Positions 28,812 through 37,120 of a DNA stretch of 64,000 nucleotides are shown piece by piece; position 1 is the first letter of the stretch, and every line of letters starts with the position of its first letter. The DNA lies in assembly GCF_001981525.1 (NCBI RefSeq), contig NZ_MPSB01000009.1, positions 58,439-122,438 on the forward strand. Reading direction: 5' to 3'. The notes below the pieces were generated by a model. The model ran no database searches, was not told the origin of the DNA, and was given only the letters and a program-made list of their open reading frames with translations. The position numbers were made by a program, and so were the translations under genes. The DNA is from Sphingomonas jeddahensis. GTDB taxonomy: Bacteria; Pseudomonadota; Alphaproteobacteria; Sphingomonadales; Sphingomonadaceae.

Positions 28812-29246
28812 ATGAAGTGCTTTGCTCTTGCGTCTGTGTTGAATGTGAGCGCTGCGTTCTTCTTTGTGTTGCCGGCCTCGGCGCAGGATATCACATACCA
28901 GCCGATCGATCCCAGCTTTGGCGGAAACCCGTTTAATTCGGCCCATCTGCTGGGCATAGCCAACGGGCAGAACGACTACAAGGACCCGGCAGCAGCGGCG
29001 ACGAGCAACTCTCAAGCGGATATCTTCGCCCGCCAGCTACAGTCGCGGCTACTGTCAGCTCTGTCGTCCCAGATCGTTGATGCCGTTTTCGGCGAGAACC
29101 CGCAGGAAAGCGGCACCGTCAGCTTCGGCGGACAAACGATCAACTTCGTGCGCAGTCTGACCGACGTCACCCTGACCATCACCGATGACGATACAGGCGA
29201 GGTGACGAAGATCGTCGTTCCGACCTTTATCGACGTGACTCCGTAA
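28812..29246 (+). CDS. csgF: Curli assembly protein CsgF
   Basis: CsgF is a secreted factor that caps the CsgG pore on the cell surface and helps the curlin fibre start there. The 144-residue protein has a signal peptide (ending PASAQ) and the conserved mature start DITYQPIDPSFGGNPFNSAHLL, in particular the 'NPSFGGNP' block that inserts in the CsgG pore. Then come NGQNDYKDP and the ending DDDTGEVTKIVVPTFIDV. The ATG follows a G-rich ribosome-binding site (GTGCGGGGGG). It is the first gene of the curli cluster, 16 bases before csgG. Confidence 0.92.
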   Translation: MKCFALASVLNVSAAFFFVLPASAQDITYQPIDPSFGGNPFNSAHLLGIANGQNDYKDPAAAATSNSQADIFARQLQSRLLSALSSQIVDAVFGENPQESGTVSFGGQTINFVRSLTDVTLTITDDDTGEVTKIVVPTFIDVTP

Positions 29247-29262
29247 GGGTGGGCCGCAGCAG

Positions 29263-30264
29263 ATGCTTGCCAGATCCATCTCCGTCAGCCTCACGGCTCT
29301 TGCCCTTTCCGCGTGTGGCACGTTGACCGACCACGGACGCACCAATTTTCCGGAAACCCGATCCAAGGCGTTCATTCCAGACAAGACGCAGACCCAGACC
29401 TTGCTGGAAGCGCTGCCCGCGCCGGATCGGCCAGTGGCCGTCGCAGTGTACGGGTTTTCCGACCAGACCGGCCAGTTCAAGCCGATGGAGGCCGGGCAAA
29501 CGCTGTCACGCGCGGTTAGCCAAGGTAGCTCCTCGATTTTGGTCAAGGCGCTCCAAGATGCTGGCCGGCGCCGGTGGTTCACCATCGTGGAGCGGGAATC
29601 GCTCAAGAACTTGCTCAACGAGCGGCAGATCATCCGAGAGATGCGCGAACGCTATCTCGGCGAACAGGGGATCAATCCGCAGGCGCTGCCCGCGCTGCTG
29701 TTCGCCGGCGTGCTGCTCGAAGGCGGGATCGTCGGCTACGACACCAATACAGTTACCGGCGGGGCGGGCGCTGCGTTCCTCGGGATCGGCGGGCGCACTG
29801 AATATCGGCAGGATACCGTCACTGTGTATCTGCGCGCGGTTTCGGTTCGTACCGGTGAGGTGCTGACCACGGTGACCGCATCCAAGACGATCGCCAGCCA
29901 ATCGCTTGGTGCCAGCGCATTCCGGTACGTCGCGTTCAAGGAGCTGCTCCAGGCGGAAGCCGGCTATACGACGAACGAACCGGACCAACTCGCGCTGCAA
30001 CAGGCGATCGAGAAGGCAGTCTATGGCATGGTTCTGGAAGGGGTGGAACTCAACCTGTGGAGCTTCGCCGATCCAGCAGCCGGAGCGCAGCTGTTGAGCG
30101 AATATCGTATCGAACGGGAAGGCCGGGTTGACGCGGCCAAGATGGCCCAGGCGCTGCGCAATGCGCCGCCGATGGCGCCCGAACGGATCAAGCGCACTGC
30201 CGCGAAGGACGAAGGCGACGAATTGCCGCTCGGCCGGCGCGGAAGGGAGCGCGCAAGCAATTGA
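29263..30264 (+). CDS. csgG: Curli secretion channel CsgG
   Basis: CsgG is the outer-membrane lipoprotein that assembles as a nonameric pore for curlin export. The 333-residue protein has a lipoprotein signal (LTALALSAC), the family block VAVAVYGFSDQTGQFKP, and the central SSSILVKALQDAG and WFTIVERESLKNLLNERQIIR. The gene is longer than E. coli csgG (277 residues) because of a C-terminal extension of about 60 residues, charged and possibly disordered. I find no csgE, the periplasmic gate, anywhere in the window. Confidence 0.94.
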   Translation: MLARSISVSLTALALSACGTLTDHGRTNFPETRSKAFIPDKTQTQTLLEALPAPDRPVAVAVYGFSDQTGQFKPMEAGQTLSRAVSQGSSSILVKALQDAGRRRWFTIVERESLKNLLNERQIIREMRERYLGEQGINPQALPALLFAGVLLEGGIVGYDTNTVTGGAGAAFLGIGGRTEYRQDTVTVYLRAVSVRTGEVLTTVTASKTIASQSLGASAFRYVAFKELLQAEAGYTTNEPDQLALQQAIEKAVYGMVLEGVELNLWSFADPAAGAQLLSEYRIEREGRVDAAKMAQALRNAPPMAPERIKRTAAKDEGDELPLGRRGRERASN

Positions 30265-30744
30265 TCGCCGCCACCCGGCGGTGATCGATGGCGCGGGCAG
30301 GGGCCGGACCTGTTCGGAAACGCCAAGGTTCCGGTGGTCTTGCAGGGTGGTTGCAGCCGCTCCGCCAGGCCGTTGAAGGCAAAGGCGCGCCGGAGTTGCA
30401 GCTCCGACGCGCCCCAAGAGACAAAGTTGCGTGTGAGACAACCACGTCTGCCCCGTGCATGTGCACGTGACAGGCATGGCTATGAATCTCCGGTAGGAGT
30501 TTGACAACCATGTTCCGGGAAGAACGACCCGTTATGCACCGGGTTCCTGCACGCTGCAGGTTAAGAAGTCCTGAAACCAAGCTCCTGTCCGGACCGCGGG
30601 GAACGGAGGGCCAGTGCGCCTTCCGCAAGCCGATCAACAAGAACGAGGCCCGCCAAAGGGCCCACGCTTCAGCGTTCAGCGAGGCCACTCGCGGAGCGCC
30701 GGGCCGCACCTTCGGACCAGCAAACCGCTTCAGGAGCTTTTGAA
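30265..30744. other. Intergenic region before the large curlin genes
   Basis: This 480-base stretch has no believable gene. It contains a short palindrome CCTGCACGCTGCAGG near 30546 and a TTGACA at about 30501 that could be a -35 element, but I cannot assign a matching -10. An AGGAGCTTTTGAA ribosome-binding site at the end belongs to the gene at 30745. The length suggests a separate promoter for the fibre subunits. Confidence 0.4.
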
Positions 30745-32169
30745 ATGAAGAATATGCTTTTCGCGACCGTTTCGGCCGCTGCCCTCGCGTTTGGCGCTCC
30801 CGCCGTGGCGCAGACCGCCAGCCTGGAGTCAAATGACCAGCAGTCCGCCGTTACCCAGACCGGTGATGACAACAAGGCCACTGTCACGCAGCGCATGGCG
30901 AACCAGACCTCGACCATCGAGCAGACCGGCAACAAGCACACCGCGACCGTGACCCAAGGTCACAATTTCGGCAGCACGAGCAACAACAACACCGCCACGA
31001 TCACGCAGGGCAAGCGGGCTGATGGCACGACCGCACCGACTGGTTCGCAGGCTGAAGTGTATCAGCTCACCGCCAACAACACCGGCACGATCGAGCAGAA
31101 GGGCCGTAACCAGGCCGATATCGCTCAGGGAACTAACGACAACCTGAAGGGCGGCAACAACACTGCCACCATCAGGCAGTCGGACACCAACCTGGTGGCT
31201 GCCGGCGTCAACATCAACGTCGGCGGGATCAAGCAGGACGGCTCGAACAACGTCGGCACCACGAACCAGACTGGTGACGGCAACATCGCACTCGTAAAGC
31301 AGACCAACGCCGTTGGCGGCGCCGGAAACTCGTCGACCCTCACTCAGACCGGCCTACGCAACGTGTTCGACCTGGGTCAGGCCGGCAACGGCAACATTCT
31401 AACCGCTGGCCAGATCGGGGATGACAATCTCGCTGACGTTCTTCAGACGGGCGACACTAACACTGCCGGCGTGACGCAGACCGGCGGCTTCAACGAAGCC
31501 ACGGTTAAGCAGGAGGGTAACCTCAACGGCGCTACCGTCATCCAAAATTCCGACTACAACTCGGTGGGCGACGCTGCGGATCGCTCCGGCAACTTCCCCA
31601 ACCCGCGTGTGACGACCTACACAGCGAAGGCTGTCGGCATCAACCAGAAGGGTAACAGCAACGGCGCCTTCGTGTCGCAGACCGGCAACGGCAGCGCTAC
31701 GATCGATCAGATCGGCAACGGCAACTGGGCCGGTGTGGCGCAGGACGGGGTTGGCGCTTCGTTCAACGTCGACCAGACCGGCAATCTGAACTCGGTGAGC
31801 AAGACCGCCGGTTTGAAGGACAACGTGATCCAGCAGGGTGCCTCGGCTGTCGTTGAAGTGGTACAGAGCGGAAGCGAAAACGAAGCCGTTCTTGCTCAGA
31901 TCGGCGACAACGCACTAGTCGACATCGACCAGATCGGCTTCAGCAACTTCGCCCGCACGACGCAGGCCCCGGATGCTGACCACGCTGAATCGACCATCTT
32001 CCAGTCGGGCGACAACAACACGGCCGAAGTGTCGCAGGGCGCCAATTCGTACTCGCTGGTGTCGCAGACTGGGAACAGCAATGCTGCGACCGTGTCTCAG
32101 GCCGCCAACAACTGGTCGAGCGTGACCCAGCTCGGCAACGGCAACACCGCCAGCGTCACTCAAAACTGA
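30745..32169 (+). CDS. Large curlin-repeat protein (CsgA-like fibre subunit) 1
   Basis: The protein has 474 residues, over three times the size of E. coli CsgA. A signal peptide (ending APAVAQ) is followed by about twenty imperfect curlin repeats of roughly 22 residues, each with the pattern Q-x-G-x2-N-x-A-x-V-x-Q, for example QTGDDNKATVTQ and QTGNSNAATVSQ. The Gln and Asn ladders are those of beta-solenoid amyloid subunits secreted through CsgG. A repeat-poor stretch with PNPRVTTYTAKAV lies near the middle. Together with the paralogue at 32264 it probably forms the body of the fibre. Confidence 0.9.
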   Translation: MKNMLFATVSAAALAFGAPAVAQTASLESNDQQSAVTQTGDDNKATVTQRMANQTSTIEQTGNKHTATVTQGHNFGSTSNNNTATITQGKRADGTTAPTGSQAEVYQLTANNTGTIEQKGRNQADIAQGTNDNLKGGNNTATIRQSDTNLVAAGVNINVGGIKQDGSNNVGTTNQTGDGNIALVKQTNAVGGAGNSSTLTQTGLRNVFDLGQAGNGNILTAGQIGDDNLADVLQTGDTNTAGVTQTGGFNEATVKQEGNLNGATVIQNSDYNSVGDAADRSGNFPNPRVTTYTAKAVGINQKGNSNGAFVSQTGNGSATIDQIGNGNWAGVAQDGVGASFNVDQTGNLNSVSKTAGLKDNVIQQGASAVVEVVQSGSENEAVLAQIGDNALVDIDQIGFSNFARTTQAPDADHAESTIFQSGDNNTAEVSQGANSYSLVSQTGNSNAATVSQAANNWSSVTQLGNGNTASVTQN

Positions 32170-32175
32170 TCGATT

Positions 32176-32209
32176 GGAGGCGGCGACCCGGTCCGGGATT
32201 GCCGCCTCC
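32176..32209 (+). terminator. Hairpin between the two large curlin genes
   Basis: GGAGGCGGC (32176-32184) pairs with GCCGCCTCC (32201-32209), with a smaller CCCGG/CCGGG stem in the loop, and is followed by TCCTTTCTGG. It starts 7 bases after the first curlin stop codon. It may end part of the transcripts or protect the upstream message. Confidence 0.6.
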
Positions 32210-32263
32210 TCCTTTCTGGCTCGCTGCAGATCAGCGAAGTTCCACCTTTCGGAGATTAACAAA

Positions 32264-33784
32264 ATGAAGAATATGCTTTTCGCGACCGTATCGGCCGCTG
32301 CCCTCGCGATCACCGCGCCGGCCATGGCGCAGACTGTGAACGAAGATACCGCTGAGAACGAGTCCACTATCCTGCAGACCGGAAACGGCAACAAGGCGAC
32401 CGTCACGCAGAACCAGACCGAGCAGACCGCTTCGATCGAGCAGACCGGAAACGGCCACAGCGCCTCTGTCCTTCAAGGTGAAGGCGGCGGTGGCGCCACG
32501 ATCAACAACGAAGCGACCATCACGCAGAAGGCTCGTGCTGACGGGAACGGCAAGGGCGAATCCAACGTCACGCAGGAGTCGAACAACAACGCGGCGACCG
32601 TCGACCAGACCGGCGATGGCCGCGCAGACATCAGCCAGGGCGTCAACAACAACTTCCGCAACGGCGGTGGCAACAAGGCGACCATCACGCAGACCGACCT
32701 CAATACCACCAGCGCCAGCCCTAGCTCGAACACGATCCGCAACGTGGCTGGAATCACGCAGGACGGCTCGACCAACACGGGCATCATCACGCAGAAGGGC
32801 GATGCGAACGTCGCTCTGCTCAACCAGCAGGCTGCCGTTGGCTCGGTCGCGCCGAACACTGACAACTACGCGAAGATCGACCAGGAAGGACAGGACAACG
32901 TCCTCGACGCCAACCAGACCGGCGTCGGCAACATCTTCAATGCGACCCAAACCGGTGACGACAACGTCACCAACAGCTTCCAGTCGGGTACCTCGAACGT
33001 CGCTTCGGTGACGCAGACGGGTAACTCGAACGAAGCCGCGATCGAGCAGAAGGGTAGCGGGAACAACGCAACCGTGCTGCAGACCGGCAACCTCAATGAC
33101 GTTGGCGATGCCAGCCCGAACAGCACGCCGGGTGCGTACAACGTCAATCCGTCGTACAGCGGATCCTCGTACAGCCCGGCTTCAATCGGCCTGAAGCAGG
33201 ACGGCGTCGATAACCTAGCCTACATCTCGCAGACTGGCCGCGGTGCGGCGAACATCGACCAGATCGGTAACCGCAACTTCGCCGGCGTGGAGCAGGACGG
33301 CGTTCGCGCGCTGCTGGACATCAACCAGACCGGCAACGACAACCGCGTGACCAAGACCAAGGGTTCGAACGTCAGTCTGTCCCAGGACGGCGACGACACG
33401 ATCATCCGCGCCGACCAGACCGGTAATCTCAACCAGGCTGAGCTCAACCAGATCGGCGACCGCGCGTTCATCGATGTGGACCAGATTGGCAACAGCAACT
33501 TCGCGCGCACCACGCAGGCAGACTCGTCCGACGCCAGCTCGACGATCAGCCAGACCGGCAATTCGAACCGCGCAGAGGTTACCCAGGCTTCGTGGGCCAG
33601 CTCGAGCATTACCCAGTCGGGCAATAGCAATCAGGCTGACGTCACGCAGAACGCGAACTCGTACTCGCTGGTGTCGCAGACGCTTGGCCACAACAACGTT
33701 GCCACCGTCACGCAGGGCGCGAGCGACTGGTCCAGCGTGAGCCAGGCCGGCAGCAGCAACACTGCGACCGTGACGCAGAAGTAA
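32264..33784 (+). CDS. Large curlin-repeat protein (CsgA-like fibre subunit) 2
   Basis: This 506-residue paralogue of the preceding protein has the same signal peptide beginning (MKNMLFATVSAAALA) and about twenty curlin repeats, for example QTGNGNKATVTQ, QTGNSNEAAIEQ and QSGNSNQADVTQ. The two proteins share local blocks such as DQIGNSNFARTTQA and NANSYSLVSQT at matching positions near the C-terminus. This points to a tandem duplication followed by divergence. A repeat-poor segment with NPSYSGSSYSPASIG sits at about the same place as in its neighbour. Upstream in-frame codons (from 32174) lie in the intergenic hairpin and are not used. Confidence 0.9.
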   Translation: MKNMLFATVSAAALAITAPAMAQTVNEDTAENESTILQTGNGNKATVTQNQTEQTASIEQTGNGHSASVLQGEGGGGATINNEATITQKARADGNGKGESNVTQESNNNAATVDQTGDGRADISQGVNNNFRNGGGNKATITQTDLNTTSASPSSNTIRNVAGITQDGSTNTGIITQKGDANVALLNQQAAVGSVAPNTDNYAKIDQEGQDNVLDANQTGVGNIFNATQTGDDNVTNSFQSGTSNVASVTQTGNSNEAAIEQKGSGNNATVLQTGNLNDVGDASPNSTPGAYNVNPSYSGSSYSPASIGLKQDGVDNLAYISQTGRGAANIDQIGNRNFAGVEQDGVRALLDINQTGNDNRVTKTKGSNVSLSQDGDDTIIRADQTGNLNQAELNQIGDRAFIDVDQIGNSNFARTTQADSSDASSTISQTGNSNRAEVTQASWASSSITQSGNSNQADVTQNANSYSLVSQTLGHNNVATVTQGASDWSSVSQAGSSNTATVTQK

Positions 33785-33790
33785 GATAGC

Positions 33791-33851
33791 GCGGCGGGTC
33801 ATGCAAATGATCCGCCGCACCCCTTGCCCGGCCCACCTGTGGGTGGGCCGG
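33791..33851 (+). terminator. Double hairpin after the second large curlin gene
   Basis: The first stem is GCGGCGGGTCAT (33791-33802) with ATGATCCGCCGC (33807-33818), closed by a GCAA loop. The second is CCGGCCCACC (33828-33837) with GGTGGGCCGG (33842-33851). They begin 7 bases after the curlin stop codon. There is no long T-run, so partial termination or protection of the 3' end is as likely as full termination. Confidence 0.6.
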
Positions 33852-33891
33852 ACTTCGGCCTTCTGTGGTGAATTGATGTAGGACACGAACG

Positions 33892-34332
33892 ATGACGCAC
33901 AGGCTTTTCTCGTGGTACTCGGTGCTTCTGGCAGTCAGCCTTGCGCTCCCCGGTGCCGCAGCGGGTGCGTCCCCTTCCTGTTCGGGAGACCATGAAATGC
34001 GCAGCGACACGCCTGGGGCTACCGTCGTCACCAGCGGCACCGGGCATAGCCGGGTGATCGTCCAGCACGATCCCGATGGCACGATCCGGCTCGACCAGCA
34101 CGGAAAGGATCATGCCGCCATGGCGGTTCAGTCGGGCAGCGGCGGTTCGCTGGCGATCAGCCAGTCGGGATCGTCCGCCGAAGCGAGCGTGACGCAGGAC
34201 GGCGCGTGCAACGCCACCCAGCTTACCCAGTCGGGTGCCGGCAATCGCGCCACCGTTACGCAGAACGGCGGCGGCAACCGGGTGGTAATCCGCCAAGGGC
34301 CGGCCCAGAACACCTCCGGGCGAGACAATTGA
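33892..34332 (+). CDS. Small curlin-repeat protein, possible nucleator (CsgB-like)
   Basis: The 146-residue protein has a signal peptide (LLAVSLALPGAAAGA) and, after a short Cys-containing start (SPSCSGDHE), four or five curlin-type repeats such as QSGSSAEASVTQ and QSGAGNRATVTQ. It is close in size to E. coli CsgA and CsgB. A nucleator role is suggested only by size and by its place next to the large subunits. Two Cys residues (SCSG, GACNAT) are unusual for curlins and might form a disulfide. Its stop codon overlaps the start of the next gene. Confidence 0.78.
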   Translation: MTHRLFSWYSVLLAVSLALPGAAAGASPSCSGDHEMRSDTPGATVVTSGTGHSRVIVQHDPDGTIRLDQHGKDHAAMAVQSGSGGSLAISQSGSSAEASVTQDGACNATQLTQSGAGNRATVTQNGGGNRVVIRQGPAQNTSGRDN

Positions 34333-35072
34333 TGCGTCGGTTGCTTCTCGCCGCGTGCCTCGCCGGCACCAGCCTCGCGGTCGTGCCCACGGCCGCGCTT
34401 GCCGCAACAGACAAGGAAACGCCGGGCACGCCGTGCACGCCCGGCGGCGGTGCTGCCGTCGGCAACCCGTGCAACGGCAACAACGGCAATCCGAGCCCGG
34501 AAGGCAACGCGGGCGAGAAAGTCCGCTACGACAAGAGACCGGATCGGTTCGCAGTTATTCGTGGTGGGGGCGGCGGCGCCTTCATTCACCAAATTGGTGA
34601 GGGCAACCGCGCGGCCATCATCCAGTCGCACAACGCGCAATACGCCCGAATCGACCAGAACGGGCAGCGCAACACGGCAAGCGCGACGCAGAGCGGCCTC
34701 GGCGCGCACTACGCCCGCGTCACTCAGGAGGGGCCCGATAACCTTGCAACACTCGTTCAGTCGGCCGAAGGAGCACAAGTTGCTTACCTGACCCAGAACG
34801 GCGCGAGCAACGTGATGAACGTCACGCAAAATGGCGGCGGGCTCATCTCGGGGGTCGAGGCGTTGCAGATAGGCGATCGTAACACCATGTCGCTGACGCA
34901 GAATGGCGAGAACAACATGGCCCGGCTCACGCAGAACGGTTCAGACAGCGCGATGACCGCGGTGCAGAACGGCAACAATCAGCTCACATGGACGCAGACC
35001 GGGGTGGGCTTGTCCGATCTTCAGATCACTCAGCCCGCCGGTCAGGCGCTCCTGGTTACGCAGACCCGCTGA
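34332..35072 (+). CDS. Curlin-repeat protein with Gly/Asn-rich N-terminal region
   Basis: This 246-residue secreted protein has a signal peptide (LLLAACLAGTSLAVVPTAALA), a low-complexity Cys/Gly/Asn-rich segment (TPCTPGGG...NPCNGNNGN, residues about 30-60) and then eight or so curlin repeats, for example QIGEGNRAAIIQ, QNGASNVMNVTQ and QNGENNMARLTQ. The start overlaps the stop codon of the previous gene (TGATG), and the end overlaps the next gene in the same way, so three genes are translationally coupled. It may be a minor fibre subunit, surface anchor or nucleator. Confidence 0.8.
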   Translation: MRRLLLAACLAGTSLAVVPTAALAATDKETPGTPCTPGGGAAVGNPCNGNNGNPSPEGNAGEKVRYDKRPDRFAVIRGGGGGAFIHQIGEGNRAAIIQSHNAQYARIDQNGQRNTASATQSGLGAHYARVTQEGPDNLATLVQSAEGAQVAYLTQNGASNVMNVTQNGGGLISGVEALQIGDRNTMSLTQNGENNMARLTQNGSDSAMTAVQNGNNQLTWTQTGVGLSDLQITQPAGQALLVTQTR

Positions 35073-35803
35073 TGCGGTACGGCGCGCCCCTGCTGGGTCT
35101 GGCGCTGCTCGCCACGCCGGCCGCCGCGCAGGTGAGCGACAGCCGCACCCGTATCGATGACTTCGCGGTACCGGCGCCCGCTGACGCCGCGCTGCCGGTG
35201 GAGCAGGTTGCCGCGCGCAGCACCAGCCTCGACACGCCGCAGCAAGCGCCGGACCGGATGGTGAGCACTCAACAGCGCGCAGATCAGCGAGGAGTGCGCG
35301 CCGAGCAGCTATCGAGCACCGGCGCAAGCGGTGCGCCTGCGCAATTGAGTGCCGACGCAGACTCAACGGCGGCGATCCCCGGCGCCGGCTCGACTGCGGC
35401 GGACAGCCGGCCACGCGGGGTGGTCCGCATCGCCGGTTCTGATCGCTGCGACCCACAATTGGCTGCGCAGGAGCGGGCGCAATGCTTGCGCATACTTGAG
35501 CTGCGCGCCCAGGAGTTCAACGCGCCCGCGCCGCCGCGGCTAAGCGCCGAAGAGTCACTGCTCGCCGCCCAACGAAGCGAGGTAGATCGCAGGGCGGCGC
35601 CATCGCCCGAGACGCGGCTGCGCCTTGCCTCTGTGCCAGAACCGGACGCCGATCTCGGCAGCAATCAGGAGGTTGCAGCAATCTATCTCCGCCGTAGTGA
35701 ACCCATTGCTGAACCAACGCCGCAGGAACTGTCGGCTGACGCAGCTACGCTTGCCGAGATACTGACGTCGGTCACGGAGGGGACGCCGCGCTCGTCGCCC
35801 TAG
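35072..35803 (+). CDS. Secreted protein of unknown function in the curli cluster
   Basis: The 243-residue protein has a signal peptide (APLLGLALLATPAAAQ) and a long Ala/Pro/Gln-rich region that looks disordered. A short conserved-looking segment follows at about 128-160, with a Cys pair (GSDRCDPQLAAQERAQCL) and the helix RILELRAQEF. It has no curlin repeats. The start overlaps the stop codon of the preceding curlin-repeat gene, so it must work with that system. I do not recognise the family. A periplasmic adaptor for curlin export, perhaps replacing CsgE, is one possibility but is only inference. Confidence 0.7.
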   Translation: MRYGAPLLGLALLATPAAAQVSDSRTRIDDFAVPAPADAALPVEQVAARSTSLDTPQQAPDRMVSTQQRADQRGVRAEQLSSTGASGAPAQLSADADSTAAIPGAGSTAADSRPRGVVRIAGSDRCDPQLAAQERAQCLRILELRAQEFNAPAPPRLSAEESLLAAQRSEVDRRAAPSPETRLRLASVPEPDADLGSNQEVAAIYLRRSEPIAEPTPQELSADAATLAEILTSVTEGTPRSSP

Positions 35804-36160
35804 TCCGATGCTTTCAGGGTGTGCCGGTCTACCGCGATCCGGTCGCTGCGCGATGTACGTTCCTCTTAGTGGAGGAGACGATCCGTAGCACCACCGGCGA
35901 ACAAGCAGCTGAAACGAGCGGGCGGCAGGGCATCTGAACGTCGGGGCGTGTCGATCGGCCCGTCGCAGGCTGGTCCCGCGGCGTAAAGCAGGAGGCGAGG
36001 CGAACAAGTCTGCTCTAACCCCCCGTGCCCGCTCCGGTTGCTGCCGCGGGTTAGCGGCGCTGATCCACGACACAAGCAATGGCTACAGCCGGCGGCGTAG
36101 GATGCGACGGCGGACCATGCGGCTTCGCGGCGACGCACCCGCGCTGCTACACCTGCGCGC
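35804..36160. other. Intergenic region after the curli cluster
   Basis: This 357-base gap has no gene I can support. It contains an inverted pair GCGGGCGGCAGGG / CCCCCGTGCCCGC of low quality and no clear terminator or tRNA. The DUF72 gene begins at its right edge. Confidence 0.4.
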
Positions 36161-36961
36161 ATGACACATGCACCGATTCGCGTCGGCATTGGCGGCTGGA
36201 CCTATGAGCCTTGGCGCGGCAGCTTCTATCCCGGTAAATGGCCGATCAAGCGCGAGCTGGAATATGCCAGCCGCCATGTGACCGCGATCGAGGTCAACGG
36301 CACCTTTTACAGCGGGTTCAAGCCGGCGACCTTTGCCGGCTGGGCGAAGACAGCGCCCGACGGCTTCGTCTTCGCGCTGAAAGCATCGCGTTTCTGCACC
36401 AACCGCAAGGTGCTGGCCGATGCGGGCGAATCGGTCGCCAAGTTCGTGGGCCAGGGCATCGTGGAGCTTGGCGACAAATTGGGGCCGATCCTGTGGCAGT
36501 TCATGGCCACCAAGAAGTTCGAGGCGGAGGATTTTGCGGCGTTCCTCGCGCTGCTGCCGCCTGAGCAGGACGGAATAGCGCTTCGCCACGCCGTACAGGT
36601 GCGGCACGAGAGCTTCGCGGCGCCCGAGTTCGTGGCAATGTGCCGCAAGGCTGGCGTGGCGATCGTCTATGCCGACTCGCGCGACTATCCGGCGATTGCC
36701 GACGTCACGGGCGACTTCGTCTATGCCCGTCTGGAGGATGCGAGGGAGGATGAGCCGGCCGGCTATGCGCCGGCGGCGCTCGATCGCTGGGCCGAGGAGG
36801 CGCGGACCTGGGCGGCGGGCGGGCAGCCGGACGGGCTGCCCTGTCTCGCGAGCGAGGCGGCGACGATGCTGCCGCGAGAGACGTTCGTATTCTTCATCAA
36901 CGGGTTCAAGGAACGGGCGCCGCATGGGGCGATGGCGTTGATCGAGCGACTGGGGGCGTGA
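36161..36961 (+). CDS. DUF72 (YecE-like) family protein
   Basis: The 266-residue protein is a typical DUF72 member with a TIM-barrel-like fold. Recognisable segments are VGIGGWTYEPWRGSFYP at the start, SRHVTAIEVNGTFYSGFKPATF, GFVFALKASRF and PILWQFMATKKF. The biochemical activity of the family is unknown. It stands alone, and a repeat-rich gap of 160 bases follows, including a hairpin CCACCAGCCTGCGGCTGGT at 37050-37068. Confidence 0.9.
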   Translation: MTHAPIRVGIGGWTYEPWRGSFYPGKWPIKRELEYASRHVTAIEVNGTFYSGFKPATFAGWAKTAPDGFVFALKASRFCTNRKVLADAGESVAKFVGQGIVELGDKLGPILWQFMATKKFEAEDFAAFLALLPPEQDGIALRHAVQVRHESFAAPEFVAMCRKAGVAIVYADSRDYPAIADVTGDFVYARLEDAREDEPAGYAPAALDRWAEEARTWAAGGQPDGLPCLASEAATMLPRETFVFFINGFKERAPHGAMALIERLGA

Positions 36962-37120
36962 CACTCTTCTCCAGTGGAGGCGGCGCTGAAGGGGGTGACG
37001 GAGGAGCATTTCCACGCAGCGCACCTTCTGTGGCGACGCCCATCCACCAGCCTGCGGCTGGTCTCCCTCCCGTACCGGGGAGGGTAGGGCTGTCGCTTGC
37101 GGGGAGCGCGGGCGCCAGGC

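Noticed and set aside
30745..33784. Regular short repeats that might suggest a CRISPR array
   Set aside because: The repeats are degenerate at DNA level, have a period near 66 bases in one open frame and encode curlin motifs. There are no unique spacers or cas genes.
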